A DNA stretch of 64,000 nucleotides from Acidaminobacter hydrogenoformans DSM 2784 (GCF_900103005.1 NZ_FMWL01000011.1:34735-98734); one strand, 5' to 3'; positions 44,558-53,528 are shown, counted from the first letter of the stretch. The notes: generated by a model from the letters alone, not told the origin. Numbers and translations are program-made.

Positions 44558-45727
44558 TTGAACAACTTCACCTACGATATCCCAACTAAAGTCTATTTTG
44601 GAGAATATCAGCTGGGGCACCTTGGACCAGAACTGAAGAATTATGGAAAAAAGGTTCTTTTGACCTATGGCGGTGGCTCCATAAAGAAGAGCGGCCTCTA
44701 TGATAAAATTCTGGAAGAGATCGAAAAGGCGGGCCTTGAGCTCTTTGAGCTGTCTGGCATTGATCCCAATCCAAGAGTGGCTTCGGTGAATGCAGGCGCC
44801 GAAATCTGCAGGAAAGAGGGGATTGATGTTCTGCTTGCCGTTGGAGGCGGGTCGGTCATTGACTGCACCAAGTTTATTGGCGCTGCAGCGTATCATGAAG
44901 GGGATGCCTGGGACATTTTAACAAAGAAAGTGACAGTGGAAAAATGTCTGCCCATCATCACAGTGCTGACCCTTGCAGCAACGGGCTCAGAGATGGACGC
45001 GGCAGGCGTCATCAGCAATCCTGACACAAATGACAAAATTGGCATGATGTTTCCGGTGATGCGGCCAAAAGTATCTTTTCTGGATCCTACACTCACTTAT
45101 TCTGTTAACCAGTACCAGACAGCCTGTGGCGCGGTAGATATCATGAGCCATATCATTGAAGTCTACTTCCAGACAGACCAGGACTTATATATGCTGGATG
45201 CGGTCATGGAGGGCTTGATGAAGACCGTGTTGAAGTATGGGCCAATTGCCATGGCAGAGCCAGAAAATTACGAGGCCAGGGCGAATCTTATGTGGGCGTC
45301 ATCCTGGGCGATAAATGGCTTTATCCGCGGCGGGAAACGTCACGCCTGGAGCTGTCATCCTATGGAGCATGAGCTTTCTGCATTTTATGACATTACCCAT
45401 GGACTGGGACTCGCGATCCTGATACCGCGCTGGATGGACTATGTGCTTAACGGGGAAACCGCCGGCAGGTTCTATCAGTTTGGGGTGAATGTCTTTGAAA
45501 TTGATGCTGGTCTTCCTGAAATGGAAGTGGCGAAGAAAAGTATTGAAAAACTGAAAGCATTCTTCTTTGAGACTCTGGGTCTTGAAAGTACGCTGACGGA
45601 AATTGGGATTGATGATGCGCGATTCGGTGAAATGGCGGAAAAGGCTGCGAAGCTGGGGGCGACCAAGCACGGGTTCTGGCCATTGACAGCAGGGGATATT
45701 GAGAAGATTTTCAGGATGTGTCTGTAA
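44558..45727 (+). CDS. Iron-containing alcohol dehydrogenase (BDH/YqhD type)
   Basis: TTG at 44558 lies after AAGGAGGA and aligns with the usual family start (NNFTYDIPTKVYFG); 389 residues. Motifs are YGGGSIKKSGLYD (NAD(P)H-binding loop), LAVGGGSVIDCTKFI, TLAATGSEMD, and metal ligands in HPMEHELSAFYDITHGLGLA. These enzymes interconvert aldehydes and alcohols with NAD(P)H. It has its own unit, after the terminator at 44377, and could reduce surplus aldehyde made by the neighbouring pathway, balancing the AOR branch. Confidence 0.9.
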   Translation: MNNFTYDIPTKVYFGEYQLGHLGPELKNYGKKVLLTYGGGSIKKSGLYDKILEEIEKAGLELFELSGIDPNPRVASVNAGAEICRKEGIDVLLAVGGGSVIDCTKFIGAAAYHEGDAWDILTKKVTVEKCLPIITVLTLAATGSEMDAAGVISNPDTNDKIGMMFPVMRPKVSFLDPTLTYSVNQYQTACGAVDIMSHIIEVYFQTDQDLYMLDAVMEGLMKTVLKYGPIAMAEPENYEARANLMWASSWAINGFIRGGKRHAWSCHPMEHELSAFYDITHGLGLAILIPRWMDYVLNGETAGRFYQFGVNVFEIDAGLPEMEVAKKSIEKLKAFFFETLGLESTLTEIGIDDARFGEMAEKAAKLGATKHGFWPLTAGDIEKIFRMCL

Positions 45728-45755
45728 TCGAGGTGCTGAATTGCGGTAAAAGAGA

Positions 45756-45806
45756 AAGCGCCAAGACCATCGGGCAAAAAGCTCTGGTCTTGGCGCTGTT
45801 ATTATA
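45756..45806. terminator. Intrinsic terminator, GCCAAGACCA family, copy 7
   Basis: AGCGCCAAGACCA pairs with TGGTCTTGGCGCT; loop TCGGGCAAAAAGCTC. It lies between the convergent alcohol dehydrogenase and ParE-type toxin genes and touches the toxin stop codon. Confidence 0.85.
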
Positions 45807-46113
45807 AAAATGCATCATATTTCTGTTTTGAGTTAAAAACTCTTCGAATTTCAACTTTGTTCAATTCTTCCATGACAACATAAAAAACTAAAAAGGTCTC
45901 GACAACAAGAAAACGATATTTCATTTGAGCGATATAAGGATCTCGTGGTACAGCGCCCATATATGGGAAGTTTGTCAGGAGATCAATTTTTTTATCAAAT
46001 TGATCAAGAATTTTGACCGCGGTGTTGGGATCATCTATCCTTATATAGTCGAAAATAGTCTTAATATCTTCTTCAGCTAAGGGCAGATATTCTATGGTGA
46101 ATGTATTATCCAT
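45802..46113 (-). CDS. RelE/ParE-family toxin
   Basis: The ATG at 46113 follows AGGGAG, giving 103 residues. The sequence has the ParE/RelE pattern (YLPLAEEDIKTIFDYIRIDDPNTAVKILDQFDKKIDLL, FPYMGAVPRD, FLVVETFLVFYVV, VEIRRVFNSKQKY). Such toxins cut mRNA on the ribosome or inhibit gyrase. It overlaps the antitoxin gene by 8 bp. All regions of the fold are present, so it should be active. Confidence 0.85.
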   Translation of the reverse strand: MDNTFTIEYLPLAEEDIKTIFDYIRIDDPNTAVKILDQFDKKIDLLTNFPYMGAVPRDPYIAQMKYRFLVVETFLVFYVVMEELNKVEIRRVFNSKQKYDAFL

Positions 46114-46372
46114 TAATGCGCTCCCTGAGCTCGGACATGAGTGCTTTGTGGGATTTTCTCTCTTTGGTTGAGGCACTTTGGACTTCTGCTTCGAGCAGTT
46201 TTTTGTATAAGTCGAGTTGAGCCTGCTGTTGTTCGTAAAGTGCCAAACTCATGACCACCAGATCACCTTCCCCGTTTTTTGTTATGAAGACAGGTTCGCC
46301 ATATTTATGGCATGTTTCAGCAATGCTGTTAAAGTTATTTCGGAGGTCGGAAATAGGTTTGATTGTGGGCAT
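46106..46372 (-). CDS. Phd/YefM-family antitoxin
   Basis: An 88-residue antitoxin starting MPTIKPISDLRNNFNSIAETCHKYGEPVFITKNGEGDLVVMSL, the Phd/YefM DNA-binding domain, followed by a charged C-terminal helix that would wrap the toxin. It precedes and overlaps the toxin gene. A perfect palindrome over its -10 box (46410-46427) is the expected autoregulatory operator. Confidence 0.88.
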   Translation of the reverse strand: MPTIKPISDLRNNFNSIAETCHKYGEPVFITKNGEGDLVVMSLALYEQQQAQLDLYKKLLEAEVQSASTKERKSHKALMSELRERING

Positions 46373-46406
46373 CCTTAGTCACCGCCTATGAACTATTTGT
46401 GGTTTA

Positions 46407-46427
46407 ATTATATCATTATTATGATAT
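46407..46427 (-). promoter_or_regulatory. Toxin-antitoxin promoter and operator
   Basis: ATATCAT-AATA-ATGATAT (minus strand, 46410-46427) overlaps TATAAT (46407-46412 on the minus strand), 35-40 bp before the antitoxin start. YefM/Phd repressors bind palindromes at this place. Confidence 0.65.
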
Positions 46428-46532
46428 TTTCATAGGGGATAAAAACAAATTTTGTGATTGAAATGCTTCGTCGGACAGCGTGTTGGAAAGTATGTCGGGA
46501 AGAAGTTCGTAGTCGTGAAAATAAAATGATGC

Positions 46533-46586
46533 AGCGCCAAGACCATCGGGCAAAAAAGCTCTGGTCTTGGCGCTGTATTATTTTGA
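46533..46586. terminator. Intrinsic terminator, GCCAAGACCA family, copy 8
   Basis: CAGCGCCAAGACCA pairs with TGGTCTTGGCGCTG; the loop TCGGGCAAAAAAGCTC matches copy 7 apart from one extra A. It lies downstream of the minus-strand dipeptidase gene and is symmetrical enough to work either way. Confidence 0.75.
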
Positions 46587-46668
46587 GGAAACGTCAAACC
46601 TATGAAAATAGGGTGGTACAGTAATGTTTCATTTTGCAGTCCACATTGCCATAGCAATCTTTATCACC

Positions 46669-47643
46669 CTATATCAAAACACGGTCCATCAATGACAGGA
46701 AATTTTTGTGGCTGATCTGTTCAATCTCTTCCCTGGTGAAGCCTCTTGCACTCAGTCGGGATATCATGTTTGGGGCCTTTGTAATGTCCTCAAGGCCTAT
46801 GGTGCCGGCATAGGTCTCTGATGTAAAGCTGTCCGTTGTAGAGCTTGAGAGGTATTCGAAAAAGTCAAAGCCCAGCGCGATCTTTTCAATCCCAATCAGC
46901 CCCGCAATGTGCACCAGGTGATCGATCAGGCGGTCAACGGTTCGCTCCGCCGGCAGCACGTGAATAAATTCGTTGTAGGCGTTAATGCCTATTAAGCCAT
47001 TTTTGCTGCCGATGGTCTTGATCTGTTCATCCGTCAAATTCCTGGGAACGTCGCACAATGCTCTGGCGTTGGAGTGTGACGCAATGATCGGTTTGTCGGA
47101 AAGGTCGGCGATGTCCCAAAACGTTTTGTCATTGGCGTGAGAAACGTCCAGGATCATGCCAAGCTCGTGGATCAACGAAGCTGCCTCTTTGCCTTTGGCG
47201 GTCAGGCCGCGGCTTGGGTCGCCCTTAACGCCGGTCGCCAAAGCATTCTGTTCATTCCAGGTCAGGCTCGCGTGGCGAAAACCCAGCTGGTAGAGGGGAT
47301 ACAGGGCTTCGATATCTTCTCCAATGCCGCTGAGGCCCTCAAGCCCAAGCATGACCGCAAGCTTGTTGTGGGCAATGGCATGTGAGAAATCTTCTGAACG
47401 CTTCATAACCTGTACAATGTCTCTGCTGTCCATTAACTCTTTGCTCATTGCCCGAATGCTTTCAATAAGCCTTTCCTGTGGGCGCAGATCATGCGGCGGA
47501 TCAGCCCAGATGACAAAGATCCCGCCTGCCATGTTGCCTTTTTTGAATCGCTCCAGGTGATAATCCCGGATAATGTTCCTTATGCCTTGCGCACTTTTGA
47601 CCGTGACATCAGTCCAAATATCTCCATGAATGTCGAGCAGCAT
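46669..47643 (-). CDS. Membrane dipeptidase (renal dipeptidase, peptidase M19)
   Basis: ATG at 47643 follows GGAGG; 324 residues. M19 features are the N-terminal metal motif LLDIHGDIWTDV, VMLGLEGLSGIGEDIEAL, the YQLGFRHASLTWNEQNALATG segment, ILDVSHANDKTFWDI with a His ligand, and PIIASHSNARALCDVPRNLTDEQI. These zinc enzymes cleave dipeptides, including D-residue ones. It follows the DUF819 permease gene on the same strand (gap 60 bp), suggesting uptake and cleavage of a dipeptide-like compound. Confidence 0.9.
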   Translation of the reverse strand: MLLDIHGDIWTDVTVKSAQGIRNIIRDYHLERFKKGNMAGGIFVIWADPPHDLRPQERLIESIRAMSKELMDSRDIVQVMKRSEDFSHAIAHNKLAVMLGLEGLSGIGEDIEALYPLYQLGFRHASLTWNEQNALATGVKGDPSRGLTAKGKEAASLIHELGMILDVSHANDKTFWDIADLSDKPIIASHSNARALCDVPRNLTDEQIKTIGSKNGLIGINAYNEFIHVLPAERTVDRLIDHLVHIAGLIGIEKIALGFDFFEYLSSSTTDSFTSETYAGTIGLEDITKAPNMISRLSARGFTREEIEQISHKNFLSLMDRVLI

Positions 47644-47703
47644 ATTGCACCTCCAAAAGCCCCAGGGTGCGGGCATACCGAGCCCTGGGGAATATTTCGT
47701 TCT

Positions 47704-48915
47704 TTACATATACTGTAACAGATTGCCCATGAAAATTCCCAGGTAATTGCCTATGATGTAACCAAAGACGCCTGCAAGAATGATGGGGCCGACCAGCTTG
47801 TTCCAGCCTTTGGCGATCGCCATTGCCGCTGCGGTGGTAGGTCCGCCTATATTGGCGTTGGATGCGAGAAGGATTTCCTCAAGGTCAAATTTGAAGAGCT
47901 TGCCAAGCGCAAGCGACACGAGCATATTTATAGCGACTATAATCCCCGTGAATAAGAGAAGGAGAGGGGCCTGGGTGATGATGACTGAAATGGAGGCTGG
48001 AACACCAATGACGACCAAGAAGATGTAGATGAGGAAAGTTCCTATTTCCTGAGCCCCGTGAATGCCACTCATGAAATCTGGTGCAAAGGTCGCAAGCAGC
48101 ATGGTGAAAGTTGTGATCAACAGATATTTGTTGCCAAGGAGACCGTTTGCCAAATCGAGGAAGAAATTTCCGGTTGGAATGATGCCCTTAAGGATTGCAG
48201 CTGCCTCGGTTGAGAGCCAGACAATGATCAGACCAAGTGCCAGGGAAAACGCAATATCTCTTAACGAAATTTCTTTGCGGCCCCAGTATTGCTTAGCGAG
48301 GGTTTCGCCTTCAGCTGGATCTACCATGGCATTGACGGAGTCTATATGTGGATGCTTAAATTTTTTGAGGAAGAAGTTCATGGTTGGGATCGCTAATAAG
48401 ACGAAGAAGTAAAGTGCCATGAGGAGGTTGTCTGCGACGGTGAGCGCTGAAATCCAGGATTCGCCGGCACCGAAGGCTTCAGACATGGCTGCGAAGTTGA
48501 CGCCGCCACCTATGTAGGATCCTGTAATGATTGCAGACATTTTGTACAGGTCCGGGATATAGCTTTTGAGAAGATTGTGTGACACCATGACGCCTACTAC
48601 GGTACCAGCGGAGCTCAGGATAAAGATGATCATGAGCCGGCCGCTTTCCCGCCAGATCTTTTTAATGTTGGCGTTGAACATTAAGAGCGGTATGGCCAGC
48701 GGGACGACATATCCCCAGACCACGTCGTAGGTTGGCGCTGCGGTAGGTATGATGTTGAGGTTGGCGAGGACCATGGCGATCACGAGGCCAATAATGGCGC
48801 CGGTGATTTTCGAAGCCCATTTGTAATTCTGCTCAAGAAAGATACTGAGCGCCGCAATACCGACGAGAATTGACCATAGAGCCCACGAATTGTCTGCACT
48901 GATGAATGAGTTCAT
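47704..48915 (-). CDS. DUF819-family membrane protein (YjcL-like permease)
   Basis: A 403-residue protein with about 11 hydrophobic helices and DUF819 hallmarks (NANIKKIWRESGRLMIIFILSSAGTVVGVMVSH, GSYIGGGVNFAAMSEAFG, NANIGGPTTAAAMAIAKGW). The family is predicted to transport organic solutes but is poorly studied. It is first in a two-gene unit with the dipeptidase and diverges from the XRE-cupin regulator. The ATG at 48915 follows GGAGGAGG. Confidence 0.85.
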   Translation of the reverse strand: MNSFISADNSWALWSILVGIAALSIFLEQNYKWASKITGAIIGLVIAMVLANLNIIPTAAPTYDVVWGYVVPLAIPLLMFNANIKKIWRESGRLMIIFILSSAGTVVGVMVSHNLLKSYIPDLYKMSAIITGSYIGGGVNFAAMSEAFGAGESWISALTVADNLLMALYFFVLLAIPTMNFFLKKFKHPHIDSVNAMVDPAEGETLAKQYWGRKEISLRDIAFSLALGLIIVWLSTEAAAILKGIIPTGNFFLDLANGLLGNKYLLITTFTMLLATFAPDFMSGIHGAQEIGTFLIYIFLVVIGVPASISVIITQAPLLLLFTGIIVAINMLVSLALGKLFKFDLEEILLASNANIGGPTTAAAMAIAKGWNKLVGPIILAGVFGYIIGNYLGIFMGNLLQYM

Positions 48916-48953
48916 AATAAAACCTCCTCCACAAAATGATATCTGTGTTACAG

Positions 48954-49029
48954 TTAATATATTAAACGATTGTAACTAAAATTTCAATATATTAATATCA
49001 ATTTATTGATGAAAATTTCAATATATTAA
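48954..49029. promoter_or_regulatory. Operator region: TTAATATATTAA palindrome and two 18-bp direct repeats
   Basis: A perfect TTAATATATTAA palindrome (48954-48965) and two identical copies of AAAATTTCAATATATTAA (48978-48995 and 49012-49029). On the minus strand TTGAAA (48982-48987), 17 bp and TAATAT (48959-48964) form a promoter for the DUF819 gene that these sites cover. On the plus strand an extended -10 (TGGTAAAAT, 49052-49060) lies just beyond, before the XRE regulator, the likely binding protein. Confidence 0.65.
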
Positions 49030-49089
49030 AATAATCAACAACGTCATTTTATGGTAAAATGGTTATAGTATGAAAATGGAGGCGTTCGT

Positions 49090-49647
49090 TTGAATATAGA
49101 TATTGGTGCGAAAATCAGGGAAATGAGAAAAAGCAAGAACCTAAGCATAGCGGAGCTGGCTGAAATGACAGGACTCAGTACAGGGATCATCAGCCAGATT
49201 GAGCGGGACATGGTCACGCCCTCTGTGGTGACTTTCTGGAAGATTTCAAAAGCCCTTGAGGTGTCGTTTGGGTATTTTTTTGATGAGCTGGAAGAGGAAA
49301 AAGAGGTTGTGTCACCGGTTGTAAAACGCGATCATAGGAAAACCATAAAGACTTCAAACCGAAATGCACTCTATGAGCTGTTGTCTCAGGATCTCAACCG
49401 CAAGATTGAGTTTCTGTATATCACCATAAAGCCTGGGGATCATTCGTCAGACGGTCTGGTCACCCACGAGGGTGAGGAGTGCGGCGTTGTCATCAAAGGG
49501 CGTTTGCTGGTAAAGATGGAAAATGAGGAGTATATATTGGAGGAAGGCGACAGCATCTATTTTGACAGTACCACGCCTCACAGGTATGTCAATGTTGGAG
49601 ATGAGGACTGCGAGTCTGTTTGGGCTATGACGCCGCCGAGCTTTTAA
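49090..49647 (+). CDS. XRE-family regulator with C-terminal cupin sensor
   Basis: TTG at 49090 follows GGAGG; 185 residues. An XRE HTH (about 8-62; IREMRKSKNLSIAELAEMTGLSTGIISQIERDMVTPSVVTFWKISKALEV) is joined to a cupin_2 domain (about 110-180; HEGEECGVVIKGRLLVKMENEEYILEEGDSIYFDSTTPHRYVN). Such regulators sense small amines or amino-acid derivatives, as in PuuR. It diverges from the DUF819-dipeptidase genes, across AT-rich repeats that are its probable operators. Confidence 0.9.
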   Translation: MNIDIGAKIREMRKSKNLSIAELAEMTGLSTGIISQIERDMVTPSVVTFWKISKALEVSFGYFFDELEEEKEVVSPVVKRDHRKTIKTSNRNALYELLSQDLNRKIEFLYITIKPGDHSSDGLVTHEGEECGVVIKGRLLVKMENEEYILEEGDSIYFDSTTPHRYVNVGDEDCESVWAMTPPSF

Positions 49648-49657
49648 GTGAAAATGT

Positions 49658-49709
49658 AAAGCGCCAAGACCATCGGCAAAAAGCTCTGGTCTTGGCGCTC
49701 TCTTTTTTT
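49658..49709. terminator. Intrinsic terminator, GCCAAGACCA family, copy 9
   Basis: AAGCGCCAAGACCA pairs with TGGTCTTGGCGCT; loop TCGGCAAAAAGCTC; then CTCTTTTTTT. It separates the convergent XRE-cupin and amidohydrolase genes. Confidence 0.88.
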
Positions 49710-49744
49710 GAGGGTGGTATATGGGTTGGCTGTGTTATGACACT

Positions 49745-50965
49745 TTACGTCTCGAGGGGATCCGGCGATTCCAGGGCATCCAGCGCCGCCTGCACAAAGA
49801 CTGCGGCGCCTTTGTAGAGGACGGCGTCATCCAGCATGAACCTGGCGTTGTGGATGGGGTAGAGCTGGCCGTCCTGCAGCATGGAGGTATTCAGCAGGAA
49901 GTAGGTGCCGGGGACCTGTTCGAAGAAAAAAGCCGCGTCCTCGCCGCCCATGAGGGAGTCCTTCATGATGACGATCTCATCCTCTGGGAGAATTTTTCTG
50001 GCGGATTTGAGGAAGCGGGTGGTGACCGCTTCGTCGTTGATGACGGGTGGGTAGGAATCATAAAAGCTGAGCTCATAGTCAGCACGGAAGCCTTTGATGA
50101 GGGCGTCTATGATTTCTTCAATGCGTTTCAGGACAAAGGCTCTGGTGTCAAAGCTCAGGGTGCGGATGGTGCCCAGCATTTCCGCGCAGTCAGGGATGAT
50201 GTTGTTGGTGCCGCGGCCGGCGCTGAGGCTGGCTATGGTGATGACGGCGGGGCTTGCGGGGTTGACTTCACGGCTGATGATGCTCTGGAGGGCCACAATA
50301 ATGTGGGCTGCTATGGTGACGGGATCCACGGTTTCGTGGGGCGCTGAGCCGTGGCCGCCTTTACCTTTGATTTTAAGGTAGATCTGGTCATCCGAGGCGA
50401 ACATGGCACCCTGGCGAACGCCTATGGCTCCGGGGATGGTGGTATCTTCGACGTTGAAAACGTGCATGGCGAACATGGCATCCACTTTTGGGTTTTCAAG
50501 GACGCCGTCCTGAATCATGGGTACCGCGCCGCCCGGACCTTCCTCGGCGGGCTGGAAGATGAGCTTGATACAGCCGTTCAGGCTGGCTTCACGGCTTTTA
50601 AGCAGCTTGGCGGCGCCCAGAAGCGTTGCCACGTGGGCGTCGTGGCCGCAGGCATGCATTTTGTCGTTTTCAGATTTGAACGGGGCGCCCGTTTCTTCGT
50701 TGATGTTGAGGGCGTCCATGTCTGCCCTGAGGGCTATGGTCTTTCCCTTGACCGGATGGATGGGACTGCCGGGGTCGCCAATCCAGGCGAGAATGCCGGA
50801 ATGGCTGTCAAAGGTCTTGTAGGGAATGCCCATGGCTTCCAGCTGAGCGGCGATATAGGCTGCGGTCTTGGGCAGGTGCAGCCCGGTTTCGGGGATTTTA
50901 TGCAGTGCCCTTCTCCAGGTGATGATGTCGTCTTTGATGTTTAATGCTTCGTGTAAAAGGGTCAT
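49745..50965 (-). CDS. M20-family amidohydrolase (hippurate/N-acyl-amino-acid hydrolase type)
   Basis: A 406-residue metalloenzyme with the M20D pattern: ALRADMDALNINEETGAPF, MHACGHDAHVATLLGAAKLL, LIFQPAEEGPGGAVPMIQDGVL and the lid-domain KGKGGHGSAPHETVDPV. It cleaves N-acyl or peptide amides of amino acids. The start at 50965 follows AAGGAGG. It lies 12 bp downstream of the alpha/beta-hydrolase gene, so the two are co-transcribed; both would act on amide or ester conjugates. Confidence 0.9.
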   Translation of the reverse strand: MTLLHEALNIKDDIITWRRALHKIPETGLHLPKTAAYIAAQLEAMGIPYKTFDSHSGILAWIGDPGSPIHPVKGKTIALRADMDALNINEETGAPFKSENDKMHACGHDAHVATLLGAAKLLKSREASLNGCIKLIFQPAEEGPGGAVPMIQDGVLENPKVDAMFAMHVFNVEDTTIPGAIGVRQGAMFASDDQIYLKIKGKGGHGSAPHETVDPVTIAAHIIVALQSIISREVNPASPAVITIASLSAGRGTNNIIPDCAEMLGTIRTLSFDTRAFVLKRIEEIIDALIKGFRADYELSFYDSYPPVINDEAVTTRFLKSARKILPEDEIVIMKDSLMGGEDAAFFFEQVPGTYFLLNTSMLQDGQLYPIHNARFMLDDAVLYKGAAVFVQAALDALESPDPLET

Positions 50966-50977
50966 GTCTTTGCCTCC

Positions 50978-51898
50978 TTAGCGAATAGCGCCTGTGGCAT
51001 AGGACAGGTCTTGGTCAGTTTGTGAGGTTAAAAATTTGAGCAGATCCTCGAAAACTTGCTGGTTTTCGACCTCGTGGATGACTTCGTGTCGCAGTCTTTT
51101 GTAGACCTTGCTTTCCACGGAGGTGTAGCCCGCTTTCCTCAGTGCGTCCATGGAGCCCTGAAGTCCCCTGCGGCCGCCGGTAATGGGATCCTCTTCGCCG
51201 GTGATGCTTAGAATTTCAAGGTCCGGATTCTTGCACAAGAATTTGTCGAAGGCGCGCTGCTGAAGGTTGGCAGTGGCAATGGCCAGGATGGCGGCATTTT
51301 CGTAGGATGTGAAGAAATGCGGGTCGTTTTTCCGCTGAATCCGGTTGGCAGGATTCGCGCTGACCCAGCTGTCATCTTTGCCGTTGATGCCAAGCAGGGC
51401 ATTCAAAAACTGACTGTGGCCCCGGTCGCCTTTTAGAGTGCTGATGAGCTTTGCGATCAGAACGCCGGCTCTGGCGTAGAATCTGTAATCCACGGTGCCA
51501 CTGAGGATGAGCTTTTCAATGTCGTCATCATGGGCCTGCAGATAGCATCTTGCGAATAATGAGCCCATGGAATGGCCAAAGAGGTACAGCGGCTTTCCAG
51601 GATAGAGTTTTTTTAGGGTGTCCGCGATCAGCTTTTGATCCTCGAGGATTTGTTCCAGGCTGCCCATGCAGCCTTTGGGGACCTGGGCGCTGATGGATTC
51701 TCCGTGGCCACGGATGTCAGAGAGAACGACTGTGTAGCCGTGGCCCTGAAGAAAACGGGCCAGCTCGAAATAGCGTCCCTTGTGCTCCTGAGCGCCGTGT
51801 AGGATCTGAACCAGTGCCTCGGGTTCATTGCTTTTGGACTCAAAAATGACTACTGAAAGCTCAAGTCCGTCACTTGCGGTCAGTTGGATGGGTTTCAT
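50978..51898 (-). CDS. Alpha/beta-hydrolase, lysophospholipase/monoacylglycerol-lipase type
   Basis: A 306-residue cytosolic Hydrolase_4 protein: HGAQEHKGRYFELARFLQGHGYTVVLSDIRGHGES, the nucleophile elbow GHSMGS and a late acid/His pair (SITGEEDPITGG; YKRLRHEVIHEVENQ). Relatives hydrolyse monoacylglycerols or lysophospholipids. The ATG at 51898 follows AAAAGGCAGG. It is the first gene of a pair with the M20 hydrolase. Confidence 0.85.
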   Translation of the reverse strand: MKPIQLTASDGLELSVVIFESKSNEPEALVQILHGAQEHKGRYFELARFLQGHGYTVVLSDIRGHGESISAQVPKGCMGSLEQILEDQKLIADTLKKLYPGKPLYLFGHSMGSLFARCYLQAHDDDIEKLILSGTVDYRFYARAGVLIAKLISTLKGDRGHSQFLNALLGINGKDDSWVSANPANRIQRKNDPHFFTSYENAAILAIATANLQQRAFDKFLCKNPDLEILSITGEEDPITGGRRGLQGSMDALRKAGYTSVESKVYKRLRHEVIHEVENQQVFEDLLKFLTSQTDQDLSYATGAIR

Positions 51899-52029
51899 GG
51901 TGGATCGCCTGCCTTTTAAGTTCTAACTACATTATAGCATTGTGAAATTGTGTTTTGTAGGATTCTCGGATAAACTCAGAATATCAGAGTTGTGTTTGTA
52001 ATATTCAATATACTGAAGGAAGTGTGCCT

Positions 52030-53442
52030 ATGTCAGCTGCGGAGAGAAATAGCAGTGAATTTGACAGTACCCAGATTGAAGAAACGGTTCATGATTTTGA
52101 AGCCTTTTTCGCCTATTTGGATTCGGAGAAGCCCAAGCTGACAGCAAAAGCCGAACTCCTGTCCAACAAGGATTTATTTGAGATCAATGGGCGGCTTGTG
52201 CACCAGAAGGCTGTTGGGAAGCCTACTTACGCGCAGGTGTCTTATCCTGCCATCAACGCCATGTTTGAGGTGGCGCAGCTTGCGAAACTTTATGAGGTGG
52301 GGCCGATTGAGAGATCATCGGCATTAACCTTGAGGCGGACAGCGGCTATGGGGGCCTATGAAGCCTTGAATGTTTATGAGAAATACGTGTTCCTGTTTGA
52401 GACCTTCTGGACGCGCTTTCCGTTTGAGACTGACCTTCGCTATGATGGGAGACGGGCGCTGGACGGGATCAATCGTTTGATGGTCCAGCTGGCGTCAAAG
52501 CAGGTGGGGCAGCCTCTTAAGGGCGGCAATGCGCTTGTGGGCGCTCATGGGGATTCCTGGTATTCCAATTTGTCGAAGTTCACGCACTATTTTGGCTTGT
52601 TTGGATTTTGGACCTTCGTGGAGAATAAACCTGCGGAGGGGCGAAAGCAGCTGCGGATTGATGAGAACGCGATTTTATCCATTACACCGACGGAATGGGG
52701 CGTGGCGCTGAGTGGTGCGCTGAAGGCCTGCAGCATCAGGCGTTGGCGGGAAAAGACCGTGGGCGGTGAGTTTGATCCTTATGGGGACTGGTTGATGCGT
52801 CAAGGCCAGGCGGCGGTCTCCGGACGGACACATGAGGAGCTGGTCGCGAATCTTCACCGGATGTACGAAGAGGCCATGGCGGAGGAGCCTAAAGAGCTTC
52901 CGCCTATGGTCGCCTTTCTGGCTCCTTTATTTCCGGCGGAGGCTGTTTCGAGGACCGTTGATGTGAAGGCTGCTGTAGGCACGGGAACGGGAATGGGAAT
53001 GGGAACGGGGCTTTATGAGCTTAAAGTCGCGCTGGATCGCGTGACATGGAGGACTATCCGGATTTCCGGGGAGGAGACGCTGGAGGCGCTTCATCAAGCG
53101 ATCCAATACGCCTTTGATTTTGATGATGATCACCTGTACTGCTTTTACATGAGTCCGAGGCGAGGGGCAAGGCAGTCCAGGGAGAGCACCATTTACTCGC
53201 CGCGGTGCGGGGAGCTGCGCTCGGCGGATGAGGTGTGTCTGAATGAGCTCGAGCTTTATGTTGGCCGACGGTTTACATATTTGTTCGACTTTGAAGCGGA
53301 GTGGACCTTTGAGGTTCAGGTGACCAGGATGGAATGGGATCTCGATGGGCCGGCGAGGGCTGAGATTATTGAAGAGAAGGGTGAGGCGCCAAGGCAATAC
53401 GGCGGATTCTGGGGCTCGTTAGACGAGGAGGATGAGGAATAG
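52030..53442 (+). CDS. pRiA4b ORF-3-family protein with N-terminal helical region
   Basis: ATG at 52030 lies 8 nt after AAGGAAG (an in-frame GTG at 52024 is too close); 470 residues. The N-terminal 290 are mostly helical and not recognised. The C-terminal 150 match the pRiA4b ORF-3 domain (LYELKVALDRVTWRTIRISGEETLEALHQAIQYAFDFDDDHLYCFYM; YLFDFEAEWTFEVQVTRM). The two parts are joined by a Gly/Thr/Met linker encoded by tandem GGAACG/GGAATG hexamers (about 52982-53010). The domain occurs on plasmids and near transposons, and its function is unknown. It stands alone. Confidence 0.7.
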   Translation: MSAAERNSSEFDSTQIEETVHDFEAFFAYLDSEKPKLTAKAELLSNKDLFEINGRLVHQKAVGKPTYAQVSYPAINAMFEVAQLAKLYEVGPIERSSALTLRRTAAMGAYEALNVYEKYVFLFETFWTRFPFETDLRYDGRRALDGINRLMVQLASKQVGQPLKGGNALVGAHGDSWYSNLSKFTHYFGLFGFWTFVENKPAEGRKQLRIDENAILSITPTEWGVALSGALKACSIRRWREKTVGGEFDPYGDWLMRQGQAAVSGRTHEELVANLHRMYEEAMAEEPKELPPMVAFLAPLFPAEAVSRTVDVKAAVGTGTGMGMGTGLYELKVALDRVTWRTIRISGEETLEALHQAIQYAFDFDDDHLYCFYMSPRRGARQSRESTIYSPRCGELRSADEVCLNELELYVGRRFTYLFDFEAEWTFEVQVTRMEWDLDGPARAEIIEEKGEAPRQYGGFWGSLDEEDEE

Positions 53443-53473
53443 TCGAGGACGTTGAAGTTTTGTGCTTTTTCTG

Positions 53474-53512
53474 GTAGGGGACAGGGGCGCGTGGCGCGCC
53501 CCTGTCCCCTAC
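53474..53512. repeat. REP-like palindrome, GGGGACAGG family, copy 1
   Basis: Perfect 18-bp arms, GTAGGGGACAGGGGCGCG and its complement, around TGG. Confidence 0.8.
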
Positions 53513-53528
53513 TGAAAAATGATTGTGG

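Noticed and set aside
49721..50347. 208-codon plus-strand frame
   Set aside because: Antisense to the M20 amidohydrolase, which has all its metal motifs; the frame is a composition artefact.
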